Below, in pieces: positions 7,476 to 8,415 of a stretch of DNA of 8,415 bases. This DNA comes from REEB95 sp035275845 (GTDB taxonomy: Bacteria; Pseudomonadota; Alphaproteobacteria; ATCC43930; CGMCC-115725), in contig DATEMD010000085.1 of the NCBI GenBank assembly GCA_035275845.1, forward strand, positions 1 to 8,415, in the 5' to 3' direction. The position numbers and the translations under genes are program-made. Position 1 is the first letter of the stretch, and every line of letters starts with the position of its first letter. The notes below the pieces were generated by a model. The model searched no databases. It saw only the letters and a program-made list of their open reading frames with translations, and had not been told where the DNA came from.

Positions 7476-8415
7476 CTAGCGCAATGCCGCGGCGATATTG
7501 CCGCCGTCCACCGTGGTGACGTCGCCGGTCGTCTTAAGCGCCGTCGCGTGATAGAGGAACGCCGCCGCCACGTCCTCGGCCGTGACCTCGCGGCCCAGCA
7601 GATTGCCGCGCATGTAATCCTGTTCGCTGACGCCACGGGCATGCGCGCGCGACGTGATCATGTCCTTGGTCAAAAGGCCGCTGCGCACGCGGTCGGCGTT
7701 AACCGCATTGGCGCGGATGCCGTCCTTGCCGCATTCCAAGGCGTACTGCCGGACCAGGAGCAGCGTCGCCGCCTTGGGCAGGCCGTAGGGCCCGAAATCG
7801 GCGCCGGGATTGATCGCCTGCTTCGAGACGTTGAACAGCAGCGCGCCGCCGAATCCTTGGGCGCGCATCACCTTGACCGCGGCGCGCGCGATGCGCTGGT
7901 GCGCGAAGAAATTGAGTTCGAAGCTCTGGCGCAGCACCTTGTCGTCGAGATCGCCGATCGCGCCCTGCCAGGCCGCGCCGGCGTTGGACACGACGATGTC
8001 GACGCCGCCAAGCCGGGCGCAAGCTTCGGCGAAGGCGGCATGCACCGCAGCGTCGTCCGTCACGTCGCATTCGAGGCCGAGCGCGTCGAGCGACTGCGCC
8101 AAGGCCTCGACCGTTTTCTTGTCCCGATCGAGCAGCACGAGCTCGGCGCCCGCGCCACGGAAGGCACGCGCCGTCGCCGCGCCGATGGCGCCGGCGGCGC
8201 CGGTGATCACGGCGATCTGCCCGGCCAGCGGCTTTTCCTCGGTCTTGCCAAGCTTGGCCTGTTCCAGCGACCAATATTCCATCTCGAAGAGCTTGTCTTC
8301 GGGCAGCGATTCAAAACGGCCGAGTGCCTCGGCGTCGGTGATCACCGCAATCGCGTTCTCGGCGATGTCAGCGGCGATGACCGCGTCCTTGCGGCTGCGG
8401 CCCATGCCGAACAGG
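7476..8415 (-). CDS. Bifunctional aldolase/short-chain dehydrogenase, C-terminal part (RhaD-like fusion), truncated by window edge
   Basis: The last 312 residues of a larger protein. The SDR domain is complete: cofactor loop TGAAGAIG (codons 8181-8204), LVLLDRD with an acidic residue after strand 2 (suggests NAD rather than NADP), NAG (7977-7985), catalytic serine in NVSKQ (7824-7826), and YGLPK with Tyr at 7785-7787 and Lys at 7773-7775. In front lies a linker (DAVIAADIAENAIAVITDAE, then EYWSLEQAKLG) that I recognise from class II aldolase/SDR fusions of about 680 residues (rhamnulose-1-phosphate aldolase/lactaldehyde dehydrogenase type). The frame continues through the right edge (LFG before the ATG at 8405), so that ATG is internal and the aldolase domain lies outside. 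The likely role is sugar or sugar-phosphate catabolism; the exact substrate is unknown. Confidence 0.88.
   Translation of the reverse strand, partial: LFGMGRSRKDAVIAADIAENAIAVITDAEALGRFESLPEDKLFEMEYWSLEQAKLGKTEEKPLAGQIAVITGAAGAIGAATARAFRGAGAELVLLDRDKKTVEALAQSLDALGLECDVTDDAAVHAAFAEACARLGGVDIVVSNAGAAWQGAIGDLDDKVLRQSFELNFFAHQRIARAAVKVMRAQGFGGALLFNVSKQAINPGADFGPYGLPKAATLLLVRQYALECGKDGIRANAVNADRVRSGLLTKDMITSRAHARGVSEQDYMRGNLLGREVTAEDVAAAFLYHATALKTTGDVTTVDGGNIAAALR

Noticed and set aside
8403..8405. ATG as start of a stand-alone SDR gene
   Set aside because: The frame stays open to the window edge and the residues around it match the linker of aldolase/SDR fusions, so this Met is internal.

Overview
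The window is GC-rich, densely packed bacterial chromosome and reads as ordinary core-type sequence from an alphaproteobacterium. The basis is a system I cytochrome c maturation cluster in the order ccmF-ccmG-ccmH-ccmI, with CcmH and CcmI as separate proteins, plus an acetoacetyl-CoA synthetase and a bifunctional aldolase/short-chain dehydrogenase, all common in that class. The exact order or genus cannot be fixed from the sequence. No mobile element, CRISPR array, rRNA or tRNA was seen.

Left part (1-3093, plus strand): the 3' two-thirds of ccmF, then complete ccmG, ccmH and ccmI, each overlapping the next by 4 bases (ATGA, TTGA, ATGA). This is a translationally coupled operon. CcmF is the heme lyase; CcmG and CcmH handle thiol reduction of apocytochrome c; CcmI presents the apocytochrome. 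After 55 bases comes aacS (3149-5113), which activates acetoacetate with CoA.

Middle part (5110-6664): a minus-strand pterin-4a-carbinolamine dehydratase gene meets aacS tail to tail, the two TAG stops sharing one CTAG. It diverges, with only 23 bases between start codons, from a coupled plus-strand pair: a small zincin-type metallopeptidase and a class I SAM methyltransferase of unknown substrate.

Right part (6661-8415): a minus-strand uracil-DNA glycosylase family gene meets the methyltransferase gene through a second shared CTAG. A 206-base intergenic stretch follows, holding a terminator-like hairpin close to the glycosylase start and a locally AT-rich patch. Then comes the 3' part of a minus-strand bifunctional aldolase/SDR gene that runs off the right edge.

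No clearly new system was found. The points most worth a second look are the terminator-like hairpin directly in front of the glycosylase gene, the atypical catalytic motif of that glycosylase, the repeated CTAG convergent junctions, and the uncharacterised metallopeptidase-methyltransferase pair.
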